From: Ramlibacter sp.
GTDB lineage: Bacteria > Pseudomonadota > Gammaproteobacteria > Burkholderiales > Burkholderiaceae_C
DNA length: 61,281 bases
Assembly: GCA_014376765.1 (NCBI GenBank)
Contig: JACMQX010000149.1
Location: forward strand, 1 to 61,281
Direction of reading: 5' to 3'
The notes beneath the pieces were generated by a model that had not been told where the DNA came from, ran no database searches, and saw only the letters and a program-made list of their open reading frames with translations. The translations under genes were made by a program, and so were the position numbers. Below, in pieces: positions 21,013-30,533 of the stretch. Position 1 is the stretch's first letter, and every line of letters begins with the position of its first letter.

Positions 21013-22365
21013 ATGATTGCCCCAGAGATTCGAAACAGACAGCTGCAGCGGCGTTTGGCCATGGGACTTGGCCTCTTGCTGGTCGCAGCCGGAGCCGCAG
21101 CCCAGTCAGCGGGCGAGGTTGAGTTTTCACGCGGGGTTGGCTTTGCCCAGACACCGGGGCAAACGCCCAGAACCCTTGGAAAAGGCCTGCCACTTCAAGA
21201 GGGTGACCGCCTGACGACATCGGATGGCGGCTCAGCCATCATCAAACTGGAAGACGGCACGCGCATGACGGTGCGGCCCAATTCAGAGATCATCCTTCAG
21301 CAATACAGATACGGCCAGAACGCCACGGACAACAGCATGGTCATGCAGCTGCTGCGCGGTGGCATGCGGGCGGTCACGGGTCTGATTGCCAAGTCTTCCC
21401 CCAATGCGGCCCGCATCCAGACCGCCACGGCAACGATCGGTATCCGGGGCACCGACTTTGACGCACGGGTTTGCGCCAGAGACTGCGGTACGGAATCCTC
21501 CAATATCAAGGACACCTCGCGTCCGAACGTCGTTCAGGCCAGCGCCAAAGTGGTGTCTGCACAAGGCGCGCTGGAAGCAGTTGACGGCGCCGGGACGCGC
21601 CGCCGGCTGGTGGATGGCGGCAGCGTCTACCCTGGCGACCTGGTTGAAACCGGCAGTGGCACCAAGGCCGTGCTGGCGTTTCGCGACGACAGCCGCGTCA
21701 CCTTGGGCAGCGCCACCCGCTTTCGGGTGGACAACTTCGTCTATGACGACAAAAACCCGGGTGAAGGCCGGTTCCTGGTTTCGCTCTTGCGTGGTTCTGT
21801 CCGGGCACTGACGGGCCTGATCGCCAAGAGCAACCAGCGCAACGTCGGCTTTGCCACGGCAACGGCGACGATTGGCATCCGCGGAACGGGGCTGGACCTG
21901 GACTGCGGCGATGACGGCTGCAGCTTCTTCACCTGGCTGGGCTCGATTGTCGTCACGCCCACCGGACAAACGGCGCTTGAAGCGCTGGTCGCGGGCCAGG
22001 GCCTTTTTGTCGGACCCGCCGGTATCCGGCCTCTGAGTACGCCCATTCTTCAGGATCTTCTGCGCCCCGATGGTGCGACGGTGGATACCAAGCAGTTGTT
22101 TTCGAACAACGCCGTATCGGACAGCGATGAGGGCCTTTTTGTCTTCGTTCGTGACGGCCATATTGAAGTGGCCACGTCGCGCGAGATCCTGCACCTGGGC
22201 AAGGGCGAGGCCGGTTTTGCCGGGGACAACGGCAATACGGCGCGCCCACTGCAAGTCCCCAAGTTCCTGGAGTTTGACAAGCTGCCCCTGCCCAACAGCA
22301 AGAACCCGATGCTCGCCAGCATCCTTGGCGAAAGCGGCATCAAGGCCGGTAACGTGTGCCGCTGA
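21013..22365 (+). CDS. Tandem FecR-domain periplasmic protein
   Basis: A 450-residue exported protein with an N-terminal signal or anchor (QLQRRLAMGLGLLLVAAGAAAQ). It holds two FecR-type domains, about 55-165 and 195-330. Both contain the same block, LLRG-x2-RA-x-TGLIAKS and then TATATIGIRGT (137-147 and 282-292), followed by a close cysteine pair (VCARDC and DCGDDGC), so the domain was duplicated. AGGAGG at 21001-21006 sets the ATG. No sigma factor lies nearby, so it is not a classical FecR anti-sigma. It sits 46 bases before a TpsB-type transporter and probably shares its operon. Function unknown. Confidence 0.82.
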   Translation: MIAPEIRNRQLQRRLAMGLGLLLVAAGAAAQSAGEVEFSRGVGFAQTPGQTPRTLGKGLPLQEGDRLTTSDGGSAIIKLEDGTRMTVRPNSEIILQQYRYGQNATDNSMVMQLLRGGMRAVTGLIAKSSPNAARIQTATATIGIRGTDFDARVCARDCGTESSNIKDTSRPNVVQASAKVVSAQGALEAVDGAGTRRRLVDGGSVYPGDLVETGSGTKAVLAFRDDSRVTLGSATRFRVDNFVYDDKNPGEGRFLVSLLRGSVRALTGLIAKSNQRNVGFATATATIGIRGTGLDLDCGDDGCSFFTWLGSIVVTPTGQTALEALVAGQGLFVGPAGIRPLSTPILQDLLRPDGATVDTKQLFSNNAVSDSDEGLFVFVRDGHIEVATSREILHLGKGEAGFAGDNGNTARPLQVPKFLEFDKLPLPNSKNPMLASILGESGIKAGNVCR

Positions 22366-22411
22366 CGTGTTGGCGGTAGCTCCACAAGTAAAAACAAAAA
22401 CGGGTTCATGT

Positions 22412-24070
22412 ATGCATCAAGGCTCTCACACCTTACTGAAACGGACCGGTTTCCCCGGCCGTACCCATTCAATTGCTGCAGCCATGCTGGCTGTGGTGGC
22501 CTCGGCGTCCAGTCTGGCGCAGGCGCCTTCGCCCACAGCGCCCGCTCAGGCCGCACCGCCGATGCCGGCTGCCGTGACCCCGACATTCGCCATCAAGGGC
22601 TTCAAGGTCACCGGCGACAACCCGCTGGCTGACGGCGACACCACCCGCGTACTGGCGCCGTTCCTGCGCACGGACGCCACCATCGACACCCTGCAAAAAG
22701 CCACCACAGCGCTGGAAACCGCACTGCGTGAAAAAGGCTTTGGCCTGCACCGCGTAGCCCTGCCACCGCAGGACGTTGGCGACACCGTGACGCTGACCGT
22801 TGTGAAGTTTGCGATCGGCAAGGTCAGCACGGAAGGCCGCGTTGCGCTGGATGAAGCCAACATCCGCCGCAGCGTGCCCGAACTGCGCGAGGGCAGCACG
22901 CCCAATTTCCGCACGCTGGCCGTGCAGACGGCGATTGCCAATGAAAACCAGGGCAAGCAAATCCAGGTGTCACTCAAGGAGTCCGAGGAGCCGGACAAGA
23001 TCGATGCGAATATTCTCGTCAAGGAAAGCAAGCCCTGGAACTTCTCGGTCAGCCTGAGCAACACTGGTTCGTCGGCCACCGGCAACGACCGGCTCACGGT
23101 AGCAGGCGGGCACTCCAACCTGTTCAACCTGGACCACCAGTTCATCGGCGCCTACACCACGTCCATCGCGCGGGCGCGTGACGTCAAGCAACTGGGCCTG
23201 AACTACCGCATACCGATGTACGCGCTGGGCGGCGTGATTGGCGCCAGCTACACGCGCTCGGATGTGGTTGGCAATTTCGGCGCCTTCAGCAGCACGGGAG
23301 CAGGCCACACCTTCGGCCTGAACTACACCCACTACCTGCCGCCAGACGGTGGCTTTCGCAGCTACGTGACGCTCGGGTTTGACGACAAGGTGTTTGACGT
23401 CACGAAAATCAACGGCGTGCCGGTACCCGGCCAGACCGACCGCCGCAGCCGCCCGGTTTCCGTGGGCTACAACGCCAGGCTGGAATCAGACAAGTCGTTC
23501 TGGAGCTACAACGCCGAGTTTGCCGCCAATACCAACAGTGGTTCATTCAACGATCTTGCCTCTTACAAGACGGAAGACCCGCGCATCACCACCTCGTCGT
23601 TCAAGGTATTGCGTGCAGGCGGCAGCTATGCGTCCGGCTTTGCCGGCAACTGGCTGTGGAGCGCTCGCGGCCAGGCCCAGTACAGCCCGAATGCGCTGAT
23701 CTCCGGTGAACAGTTCGGCTTGGGTGGCGCGTCGTCCGTGCGGGGTACAGGTGAGCGGCCGATCTCTGGCGACAAGGGCGTGTTCGGGTCGGTCGAGGTC
23801 ACCACGCCGGAACTCACCACAGGACTGCGCGCGTTGGGTTTCGTTGATGCCGGCCGGCTGTACAACAACAACCCCAACGCCACGACCAAGCCGTCAAGCG
23901 ACCGGCTGGGCAGCGTGGGCCTTGGCTTGCGCTACACAAGCGGGACCTTTGCGGTCTCGGCGGACTACGGCCGCATCGTGACGGGCAGCGTGGTACCTTT
24001 GACAGTCAATACCAGCTCGCCGCAAAAGGGCGACGACAAGATCCATCTCAACCTGTCCATCCGCTTTTAG
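22412..24070 (+). CDS. ShlB/FhaC-type outer-membrane transporter (TpsB)
   Basis: A 552-residue Omp85-superfamily protein of two-partner secretion type. A signal peptide (SIAAAMLAVVASASSLAQA) is followed by a proline-rich linker, two POTRA-like domains (about 59-134 and 134-205) and a C-terminal barrel ending in Phe. The barrel has the L6 tetrad as VRGT (443-446) instead of the usual VRGY/F, and the conserved FVDAG. No TpsA exoprotein gene lies beside it; the upstream gene encodes a double-FecR protein. The ATG at 22412 has a poor ribosome site; a GTG/ATG upstream in other frames does not fit. Substrate unknown. Confidence 0.87.
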   Translation: MHQGSHTLLKRTGFPGRTHSIAAAMLAVVASASSLAQAPSPTAPAQAAPPMPAAVTPTFAIKGFKVTGDNPLADGDTTRVLAPFLRTDATIDTLQKATTALETALREKGFGLHRVALPPQDVGDTVTLTVVKFAIGKVSTEGRVALDEANIRRSVPELREGSTPNFRTLAVQTAIANENQGKQIQVSLKESEEPDKIDANILVKESKPWNFSVSLSNTGSSATGNDRLTVAGGHSNLFNLDHQFIGAYTTSIARARDVKQLGLNYRIPMYALGGVIGASYTRSDVVGNFGAFSSTGAGHTFGLNYTHYLPPDGGFRSYVTLGFDDKVFDVTKINGVPVPGQTDRRSRPVSVGYNARLESDKSFWSYNAEFAANTNSGSFNDLASYKTEDPRITTSSFKVLRAGGSYASGFAGNWLWSARGQAQYSPNALISGEQFGLGGASSVRGTGERPISGDKGVFGSVEVTTPELTTGLRALGFVDAGRLYNNNPNATTKPSSDRLGSVGLGLRYTSGTFAVSADYGRIVTGSVVPLTVNTSSPQKGDDKIHLNLSIRF

Positions 24071-24099
24071 GGCGGCAGGTTTCTCAAAGGTAGTTCCCC

Positions 24100-24513
24100 A
24101 TGGCAGGTTTGCAGGCCGGTGCGCCAACGCCCGAGGCGTTGACCGTCCACAGCCAGTCGCGCGTTCTCGAAGTCGTTTTCTCTAATGGTGCGGCATTCAA
24201 AATCCCGTTTGAGCTGATGCGTATTTACTCCCCCTCGGCGGAAGTGCAGGGGCACGGCCCGGGGCAGGAAGTTCTGCAAACGGGCAAGCGCGGCGTGGAC
24301 CTGGTCTCGCTCGAGCCGGTTGGCAATTACGCCGTGCAGCCCGGCTTTTCGGATGGGCATGACACGGGCATTTTTTCCTGGGACTATCTCTACTTCCTCG
24401 GGTCGCAGCAGGACAAGCTGTGGGCCGACTACGCAACGCGTCTTCAAGCAGCCGGAGCCGACAGGGACGCACCCATGCCTGACAAGCCGGGCCAGGGTTG
24501 CGCGAGCCACTGA
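24100..24513 (+). CDS. DUF971 domain protein
   Basis: A 137-residue protein with a DUF971 (gamma-butyrobetaine hydroxylase N-terminal-like) domain. The core runs from ALTVHSQSRVLEVVFSNGA through FSDGHDTGIFSWDYLYFLG. The domain is a small zinc- or iron-linked fold; here no hydroxylase domain follows. It lies just before ubiE, a pairing common in betaproteobacteria, which suggests but does not prove a link with ubiquinone synthesis or its oxygen or iron supply. Confidence 0.88.
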   Translation: MAGLQAGAPTPEALTVHSQSRVLEVVFSNGAAFKIPFELMRIYSPSAEVQGHGPGQEVLQTGKRGVDLVSLEPVGNYAVQPGFSDGHDTGIFSWDYLYFLGSQQDKLWADYATRLQAAGADRDAPMPDKPGQGCASH

Positions 24514-24610
24514 CGGCCTCAAGGCTGCATTCATCAAAATCACGACAGATTCCCGGAATTGGTGCAGGGTTGTAACGGCAGGCGAAGCAATTCGGCCCTA
24601 GCATCCAGTT

Positions 24611-25342
24611 ATGAGCTCTACGCATTTTGGTTTTGAATCAGTGGAGGCCGCAGACAAGGCGCGGCGCGTGCGCGGCGTTTTTGACTCGGTCGCGCCCCGC
24701 TACGACGTCATGAACGACCTTATGTCCTTGGGCCTGCACCGCATCTGGAAGGCCTTCACCGTGATGACCGCCAATGTGCGCGAGGGTTACCAGGTGCTCG
24801 ACATTGCGGGCGGCACGGGTGATCTGGCCCTGGCCTTTGCAAAAAAAGTGGGCAACTCCGGGCGGGTGGTCCACACCGACATCAACGAAGCCATGCTGCG
24901 TGCCGGCCGCGACCGCTTGCTGGATGCAGGCGTGTCCCTTCCCACCATGGTGTGCGACGCTGAAAAGCTGCCCTTTGCCGACAACCGTTTCGACGTGGTG
25001 AGCGTCGCTTTTGGCCTGCGCAACATGACCGACAAGGATGCCGCGCTCAAGGAAATGAACCGCGTCCTCAAGCCGGGTGGCAAGCTGCTCGTACTGGAAT
25101 TTTCCAAAGTGGCGCAGCCGCTTGAAAAGGCGTATGACTGGTATTCCTTCAAGGTACTGCCCCGTCTCGGTTCGCTGGTGGCAGGAGACGACGCCAGTTA
25201 CCGCTATCTGGCTGAGTCCATCCGTATGCACCCAGGGCAGGAGGAACTCAAAGCCATGATGAAGAGAGACGGTTTCGGTCATGTGGACTATCACAACCTC
25301 TCAGGTGGCGTGGTGGCGTTGCATGTTGCAATCAAGTGCTGA
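24611..25342 (+). CDS. ubiE: Ubiquinone/menaquinone C-methyltransferase
   Basis: UbiE adds the C2 methyl group in ubiquinone synthesis, using S-adenosylmethionine. The 243-residue protein has the N-terminal signature [20 protein letters not shown], the SAM site [15 protein letters not shown], and YYWFxRxxP-type family features around [13 protein letters not shown]. The C-terminus carries the conserved [12 protein letters not shown]. It is followed by a Tim44-like gene, ubiJ and ubiB, forming a ubiquinone cluster. Confidence 0.97.
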   Translation: MSSTHFGFESVEAADKARRVRGVFDSVAPRYDVMNDLMSLGLHRIWKAFTVMTANVREGYQVLDIAGGTGDLALAFAKKVGNSGRVVHTDINEAMLRAGRDRLLDAGVSLPTMVCDAEKLPFADNRFDVVSVAFGLRNMTDKDAALKEMNRVLKPGGKLLVLEFSKVAQPLEKAYDWYSFKVLPRLGSLVAGDDASYRYLAESIRMHPGQEELKAMMKRDGFGHVDYHNLSGGVVALHVAIKC

Positions 25343-25378
25343 GGGTGCGTTAAATAGTGCGGTAAAACTGGAGACAGT

Positions 25379-26410
25379 ATGAAAACAAATTTTTGGTCTG
25401 CAAAATTCTGGACTGTGGTGTTTGTGGGGTTCCTGGCCCTGTCAAGCCTGGACGCTCAAGCTGCGCGTCGTCTGGGTGGCGGCTCGTCGTTTGGCAAGCA
25501 GTCAAACAACGTCAGCAAGCGCGAGGCGACGCCGCCTGCTGCCGGTAACCCTGCGCAAAATGCAGGCAACGCGACCGCCAAGCCTGCGCCCGCGCCGGCG
25601 GCAACACCCGCCGCTGCCCCGCGCAAGCCGTGGGGCGCCATGCTGGGCGGTCTGGCCGCTGGCCTCGGCTTGGCATGGTTGGCCAGTTCACTCGGTCTTG
25701 GCGCGGCTTTCGGCCAGTTCATCATGATCGCGCTGCTGGTCATGGTGGTCATGATCGGGGTTGGCATGTACATGCGTTCACGGCGCAAGCCCGCTGCGGG
25801 TATGGGTGCTGGCTCTTTGGCCTTTCAGGGTGCCGGAGCAGGCTATCCTCCTGCTGCTGCGCCGCGTGAATACAGCCCGGATCATGTGGGTAACGACGCT
25901 TCGGCTCGCCCCTGGGAGCGCAACAGCATGGCGTTTGATGCCAGCAAGTATCAGACGGGTGTCGCGGGTGCAGCGGGTGGGTCCATGATCGGCTCCGCTC
26001 TGGCGGGCACGCAAAGCTGGGGCATTCCCGAAGGGTTTGATGCACCGGGCTTCCTGACAGCCGCCAAGCTTAATTTCGTGACCTTGCAGGACGCTTGGGA
26101 CCGGGCGGACGTGACAACCTTGCGTTCGATGATGACGGACGGCATGCTGACCGAAATCCGCACCCAGTTGTCCGAGCGCGAAAACCACATTGGCGGGCAG
26201 CCCAACAAGACTGACGTTGTCATGATCGAGGCGCAACTGCTCGGCATCGAGGACCTGGGCGATGACTACATGGCCAGTGTCGAGTTCAGCGGCATGATCC
26301 GTGAAGAACCCTCAGCGGGCCCCAGCCCCTTCCGCGAAGTGTGGAACATGACCAAGCCCAAGAGCGGCAGCGTGGGCTGGCTGGTGGCAGGGGTCCAGGC
26401 GCTTCAGTAA
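25379..26410 (+). CDS. Tim44-like domain membrane protein
   Basis: A 343-residue protein with an N-terminal signal (FWTVVFVGFLALSSLDAQA), then the family segment RRLGGGSSFGKQSNNVSKR, an Ala/Pro-rich linker, two hydrophobic helices (about 90-130), and a C-terminal Tim44-like domain (about 210-340) with the NFVTLQDAWDRAD and TDGMLTEIRTQL motifs. GGAG lies five bases before the ATG. It sits between ubiE and ubiJ, a position conserved in Burkholderiales. Tim44 domains bind lipids and protein partners, so it may organise the ubiquinone enzymes at the membrane; this is inference. Confidence 0.88.
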   Translation: MKTNFWSAKFWTVVFVGFLALSSLDAQAARRLGGGSSFGKQSNNVSKREATPPAAGNPAQNAGNATAKPAPAPAATPAAAPRKPWGAMLGGLAAGLGLAWLASSLGLGAAFGQFIMIALLVMVVMIGVGMYMRSRRKPAAGMGAGSLAFQGAGAGYPPAAAPREYSPDHVGNDASARPWERNSMAFDASKYQTGVAGAAGGSMIGSALAGTQSWGIPEGFDAPGFLTAAKLNFVTLQDAWDRADVTTLRSMMTDGMLTEIRTQLSERENHIGGQPNKTDVVMIEAQLLGIEDLGDDYMASVEFSGMIREEPSAGPSPFREVWNMTKPKSGSVGWLVAGVQALQ

Positions 26411-26458
26411 CGTCCCCAACGCCGCATCGCGCGGTGTTTCCGGGAATAATCGGGGACT

Positions 26459-27007
26459 ATGGCAACACAGTCCCCTTTTCCTTTTCTGGATGGCTTCGCC
26501 GACAAGCTCGCCTCCACCCTTCAACCCCCTGCATGGATCATTGAGGAAGTTCAGCGGCGCATGGTGCTGTTCCTCAACCATGTGCTGATGCAGGAACCCG
26601 AGGCACAGGCCCGGCTCGCACGGCAAAAGGGCCGCGTGGTCCAGGCCCAGTGGCGGTCTTTCCTGATCAAGGTTGAAGCCACGCCTGCCGGCCTGCTCGA
26701 CGTCGCTGCCGCCACGGCCAAACCCGACCTGTTGCTCACCGTGATGCAGGACTCCCCGTTTGACCTGGCGCAGTCGGCATTTCGCGGTGACAAGCCCGCA
26801 GTACGCATTGAGGGTGACGTGCAACTTGCCGCTGAAATCAACTGGCTGGTCGACAACGTCCGCTGGGACCTTGAAGAAGACCTGTCGCGCCTGATTGGCG
26901 ACGCACCGGCCCACGCACTGGGAGATGCGGGGCGGCGCATGGCGCAGGGGCTGCGGCAGTTTGCCGGGTCCCGCACATCGGCCGGCTCAGGCAGGACCGA
27001 CGCATGA
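26459..27007 (+). CDS. ubiJ: Ubiquinone biosynthesis accessory factor UbiJ
   Basis: A 182-residue SCP2-domain protein. UbiJ binds ubiquinone intermediates through its SCP2 domain and is part of the soluble Ubi metabolon. The SCP2 fold covers about residues 25-130, ending with the segment [30 protein letters not shown], whose last part is the usual UbiJ signature. The C-terminal helix can bind UbiK. The stop overlaps the ubiB start in an ATGA junction. Position between the Tim44-like gene and ubiB supports the call. Confidence 0.93.
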   Translation: MATQSPFPFLDGFADKLASTLQPPAWIIEEVQRRMVLFLNHVLMQEPEAQARLARQKGRVVQAQWRSFLIKVEATPAGLLDVAAATAKPDLLLTVMQDSPFDLAQSAFRGDKPAVRIEGDVQLAAEINWLVDNVRWDLEEDLSRLIGDAPAHALGDAGRRMAQGLRQFAGSRTSAGSGRTDA

Positions 27008-28578
27008 GCCGTCTGTCCCGGGGGGTGTTCATCATCTGGATAGTGTGGCGTTACGGTCTTGACCAGCTGGTGCTGAGCAGCCTGGGCAAGCCCTGGCTGA
27101 AGAGCGTGATTCGTGTCCTCACCATCGGCCGCAAGCTGGAGGCGCCGCGCGGCCAGCGGCTGCGCATGGCGCTGGAGCAATTGGGGCCCATCTTCGTCAA
27201 GTTCGGTCAGGTGCTTTCGACCCGGCGTGACCTCATGCCGGCCGACATCGCCGACGAGCTGGCGCGCCTGCAGGACCACGTGCCGCCGTTTGATTCGGCC
27301 ATCGCCGTGGCCTCGATCGAGCGCGCCTTCAGGCGGCCGGTTGGCGAGATCTTTTCAAGTTTCGACCGTGAGCCGGTGGCGAGCGCGTCCATTGCGCAAG
27401 TCCACTTTGCGATGCTCAAGGACCGCAATGGGCGCGAGCGTGAAGTGGCCGTGAAGGTACTGCGCCCCGGCATGCGGCCGGCTATCGAGAAAGACCTGGG
27501 CCTGATGCGCATCATGGCCAGCTGGGTGGAAAACCTGTCGGCCGATGGCAAGCGCCTGAAGCCCCGTGAGGTGGTGGCCGAGTTTGACAAGTACCTGCAT
27601 GACGAGCTGGACCTGGTGCGCGAGGCGGCCAGCGCTGCCCAGCTGCGGCGCAACATGGCCGGCCTCAACCTGGTGCTGATCCCCGAGATGTTCTGGGACT
27701 ACTGCGCGTCGGATGTCATCGTGATGGAGCGCATGAACGGCGTGCCGATCAGCCAGGTGGAGCGGCTGCGCGAAGCGGGTGTCGACATCTCGCAGCTGGC
27801 GCGCGACGGCGTGACGATCTTTTTCACGCAGGTCTTCCGCGACGGCTTCTTCCATGCCGACATGCACCCGGGCAACATCCAGGTCAGCCTGGATCCGATG
27901 ACCTTTGGCCGCTACATCTCGCTTGACTTCGGCATCATCGGCACGCTGACCGAGCACGACAAGGAATACCTCGCGCAGAATTTCACCGCGTTCTTCAGGC
28001 GCGACTACAAGCGCGTGGCCGAACTGCACCTGGAGTCCGGCTGGGTGCCTCCGGGCACGCGGGTTGACGAGCTGGAGGCCGCCGTGCGCACCGTGTGCGA
28101 GCCTTACTTTGACCGGCCGCTCAAGGAGATCTCGCTGGGCATGGTGTTGCTGCGCCTGTTCCAGACCTCACGCCGCTTTCAGGTCGAGATCCAGCCGCAG
28201 CTTGTGCTGCTGCAAAAAACACTGCTGAATATTGAAGGTTTGGGCCGCCAGCTCGACCCCGAACTGGACCTGTGGAACACCGCCAAGCCGTTCCTTGAAA
28301 AGTGGATGGTCGAGCAGATTGGCCCGCAAAAGTTGCTGGAAGAACTCAAGGCGGAGGCGCCGCGCTATGCCAAGCTGCTGCCCCACCTCCCCAGGCTGCT
28401 GCACGACTACCTGAAGCAGCGCCCCTCTGATTACCGGCGCGACCTGCAGGAGCTGCTGCATGAGCAACGGCGCACCAACAAGCTGATCCAGGGCCTGATT
28501 TATGGTGGCATTGGTTTTGCATTGGGTCTTGTGGCTGTGCAGGCCTGGCAACTCTGGATGCACCTGCGCCTTTTTTAA
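27004..28578 (+). CDS. ubiB: Ubiquinone biosynthesis protein UbiB (ADCK kinase-like)
   Basis: UbiB is an atypical kinase/ATPase needed for ubiquinone synthesis. The 524-residue protein shows the KxGQ motif in [16 protein letters not shown], the alanine-rich loop in [13 protein letters not shown], the catalytic lysine in [18 protein letters not shown] and the DFG-like LDFGIIG. One or two C-terminal membrane helices follow ([20 protein letters not shown]). It is translationally coupled to ubiJ. All diagnostic ADCK motifs are intact. Confidence 0.97.
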   Translation: MSRLSRGVFIIWIVWRYGLDQLVLSSLGKPWLKSVIRVLTIGRKLEAPRGQRLRMALEQLGPIFVKFGQVLSTRRDLMPADIADELARLQDHVPPFDSAIAVASIERAFRRPVGEIFSSFDREPVASASIAQVHFAMLKDRNGREREVAVKVLRPGMRPAIEKDLGLMRIMASWVENLSADGKRLKPREVVAEFDKYLHDELDLVREAASAAQLRRNMAGLNLVLIPEMFWDYCASDVIVMERMNGVPISQVERLREAGVDISQLARDGVTIFFTQVFRDGFFHADMHPGNIQVSLDPMTFGRYISLDFGIIGTLTEHDKEYLAQNFTAFFRRDYKRVAELHLESGWVPPGTRVDELEAAVRTVCEPYFDRPLKEISLGMVLLRLFQTSRRFQVEIQPQLVLLQKTLLNIEGLGRQLDPELDLWNTAKPFLEKWMVEQIGPQKLLEELKAEAPRYAKLLPHLPRLLHDYLKQRPSDYRRDLQELLHEQRRTNKLIQGLIYGGIGFALGLVAVQAWQLWMHLRLF

Positions 28579-28622
28579 AGCCACGGTACTGCAGATAATG
28601 CCGTCCACTTGAGGAGAGAACC

Positions 28623-30068
28623 GTGCTGCTAACCCTGGTCGTAATTTACTTGCTGGTCACGATCGCCATTGGCCTGTATGCGGCCAGGCGCGTCAAAAAC
28701 ACGGCGGACTTTGCCATCGCCGGGCGCCACCTGCCACTGGTGATGATTGTCACCACCACCTTTGCCACCTGGTTTGGCTCCGAGACCGTGCTGGGCATTC
28801 CGGCCAAGTTCGTCAACAGCGGGCTCAATGGGGTGGTGGAAGACCCGTTTGGCGCGGGCACCTGCCTGATCCTGGTGGGCCTGTTCTTTGCCGGCAAGCT
28901 CTACAAGATGACGCTGCTGACCATCAGCGACTACTACCGCGAGCGCTTTGGCAAAAGCGTGGAGATCGCCTGTTCGATCATCATCATGGTGAGCTACCTG
29001 GGCTGGGTCTCGGCCCAGGTCACGGCCCTCGGCCTGGTATTCAACCTGCTGTCGGGCGGCGCCATCAGCATTCCGGTGGGCATGGTGATCGGCGTCGTCT
29101 CCATCCTGGCCTACACCCTGTTTGGCGGGATGTGGTCAGTGGCCATCACTGACTTCATGCAGATGATCATCCTGGTTGTGGGCTTGAGCGTCATCACGGT
29201 GTATGCCAGCAACCTGGCTGGTGGCGCCGACAAAGTGGTGAGCCTGGCCATCAGCAAGGACCTGTTCAAGTTCTGGCCCGAACCCAGCTTCAAGGACATC
29301 GTCTTTTTCTTTGCCGCCGCCATCACCATCATGTTCGGCTCCATTCCCCAACAGGACGTCTTCCAGCGCGTGATGTCGGCCAACAGCCAGAGCGCCGCCA
29401 CCAAGGGACCGGTGATTGGCGGCATCTGCTACATCCTGTTCGCGTTCGTGCCCATGTTCCTGGTGGTTAGCGCGCTGATCATCATGCCGGAGCAAACCGC
29501 AGTCCTGCTCAAGGATGACCCGCAAAAGGTGCTGCCCACCCTCGTGCTGGAGAAAATGCCGTTCATCATGCAGGTGCTGTTTTTCGGCGCGCTGCTCTCC
29601 GCCATCAAGTCCACCGCATCAGCCACGCTGCTGGCGCCGAGCGTTACCTTTGTCGAGAACATCTGGCGCCAGTTCAAGCCCCACATGGAAGACAGGGAGG
29701 AACTTCGCACCATGCGCATCACCGTGCTGGTGTTCAGCTCGCTGGTGCTGGTCTACGCCATCGTGATGCAGGGCACGCCGATCTACGAAATGGTCTCCGG
29801 AGCCTACCAGGTCACCCTGGTCGGCGCCTTTGTGCCGCTGGTGTTTGGCTTGTACTGGAAGAGGGCCACCACCCAAGGCGCGATCTTCTCGATCGTGCTG
29901 GGCCTGCTGACCTGGCTGCTGTTCATGGGCACCCCCGCCGGCGCGCAGTTCCCGGGACAGCTGGCCGGACTGCTGGCGGGGCTGGCCGGCATGGTGATCG
30001 GGTCACTGGCCCCGCAGGCGCTTAAAAACCAGCAAGGCAGCCACCACAGGGTTGCCGGCCTGGCCTGA
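28623..30068 (+). CDS. Sodium:solute symporter (SSS family)
   Basis: A 481-residue inner-membrane symporter with about 13 helices. The first helix is LLTLVVIYLLVTIAIGLYAA, followed by the family motif TADFAIAGRHLPL and the TTFATWFGSETVLG segment. The GTG start at 28623 has AGGAG at 28612-28616; no better start fits. The substrate cannot be read from sequence; the family moves amino acids, organic acids, sugars and other small solutes with sodium. It stands alone between ubiB and a terminator-like hairpin at 30089. Confidence 0.9.
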   Translation: MLLTLVVIYLLVTIAIGLYAARRVKNTADFAIAGRHLPLVMIVTTTFATWFGSETVLGIPAKFVNSGLNGVVEDPFGAGTCLILVGLFFAGKLYKMTLLTISDYYRERFGKSVEIACSIIIMVSYLGWVSAQVTALGLVFNLLSGGAISIPVGMVIGVVSILAYTLFGGMWSVAITDFMQMIILVVGLSVITVYASNLAGGADKVVSLAISKDLFKFWPEPSFKDIVFFFAAAITIMFGSIPQQDVFQRVMSANSQSAATKGPVIGGICYILFAFVPMFLVVSALIIMPEQTAVLLKDDPQKVLPTLVLEKMPFIMQVLFFGALLSAIKSTASATLLAPSVTFVENIWRQFKPHMEDREELRTMRITVLVFSSLVLVYAIVMQGTPIYEMVSGAYQVTLVGAFVPLVFGLYWKRATTQGAIFSIVLGLLTWLLFMGTPAGAQFPGQLAGLLAGLAGMVIGSLAPQALKNQQGSHHRVAGLA

Positions 30069-30088
30069 CATGCCTTGCGCCGCCCATC

Positions 30089-30118
30089 AGGGCCCTATTG
30101 CGGTGGGGCTTTGTTTTT
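30089..30118 (+). terminator. Probable intrinsic terminator after the symporter gene
   Basis: AGGGCCC at 30089-30095 can pair with GGGCTTT at 30106-30112 (seven pairs, two G-T) and is followed by a T-rich tract to 30118. It would end symporter transcription before the fmdB promoter. Confidence 0.5.
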
Positions 30119-30129
30119 GACCCGCAGCC

Positions 30130-30135
30130 TATAAT
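30130..30135 (+). promoter_or_regulatory. Candidate -10 box of the fmdB-DUF502-aspS operon
   Basis: A perfect TATAAT lies 40 bases before the fmdB ATG, just after the terminator. The -35 region is not close to consensus (GGCTTT at a 17-base spacing), so an activator or a weak promoter is possible. Confidence 0.45.
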
Positions 30136-30174
30136 TGAAGGCTTTGCGACACCCGCACCCCGAACCCAAAAACC

Positions 30175-30528
30175 ATGCCTATCTACGCTTATAAATGCGA
30201 GTCCTGTGGGCAGTCCAAGGACGTCCTGCAGAAAATGTCCGATGCACCGCTGTCGGTGTGCCCCTTCTGCAGCAAGGCCACGTTTGTCAAACAGGTCACG
30301 GCGGCGGGGTTCCAGCTCAAGGGTTCGGGCTGGTATGCAACGGACTTTCGCGGCGGCAGCACAGCCGCCGTTGCGCCAGAAGGCGTCACCGCCGAAACCA
30401 AATCTGAAGGCGCCAAGTCAGACGCCAAAACCACGACCGGCGGCGACAGCAAGCCGGCCGATGCGCCCGCCAAAAAGGCCGACGCCGCCCCCGCAGCAAA
30501 AAGCGGCGGCCAAGCCGCCAGCGACTGA
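30175..30528 (+). CDS. FmdB-family zinc ribbon protein
   Basis: A 117-residue small regulatory-type protein. The N-terminal zinc ribbon reads MPIYAYKCESCG and CPFC, giving four cysteines for one zinc. The remainder after about residue 70 is Ala/Lys/Thr-rich low complexity. The family is named after a putative regulator of formamidase, but the actual role is unknown. It heads the fmdB-DUF502-aspS operon that is conserved in betaproteobacteria. Confidence 0.88.
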   Translation: MPIYAYKCESCGQSKDVLQKMSDAPLSVCPFCSKATFVKQVTAAGFQLKGSGWYATDFRGGSTAAVAPEGVTAETKSEGAKSDAKTTTGGDSKPADAPAKKADAAPAAKSGGQAASD

Positions 30529-30533
30529 CGTCC

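Noticed and set aside
21013-22365. FecR protein as an anti-sigma factor of an iron uptake system.
   Set aside because: No ECF sigma factor gene or TonB receptor lies nearby, and the domain is duplicated; the neighbour is a TpsB pore.
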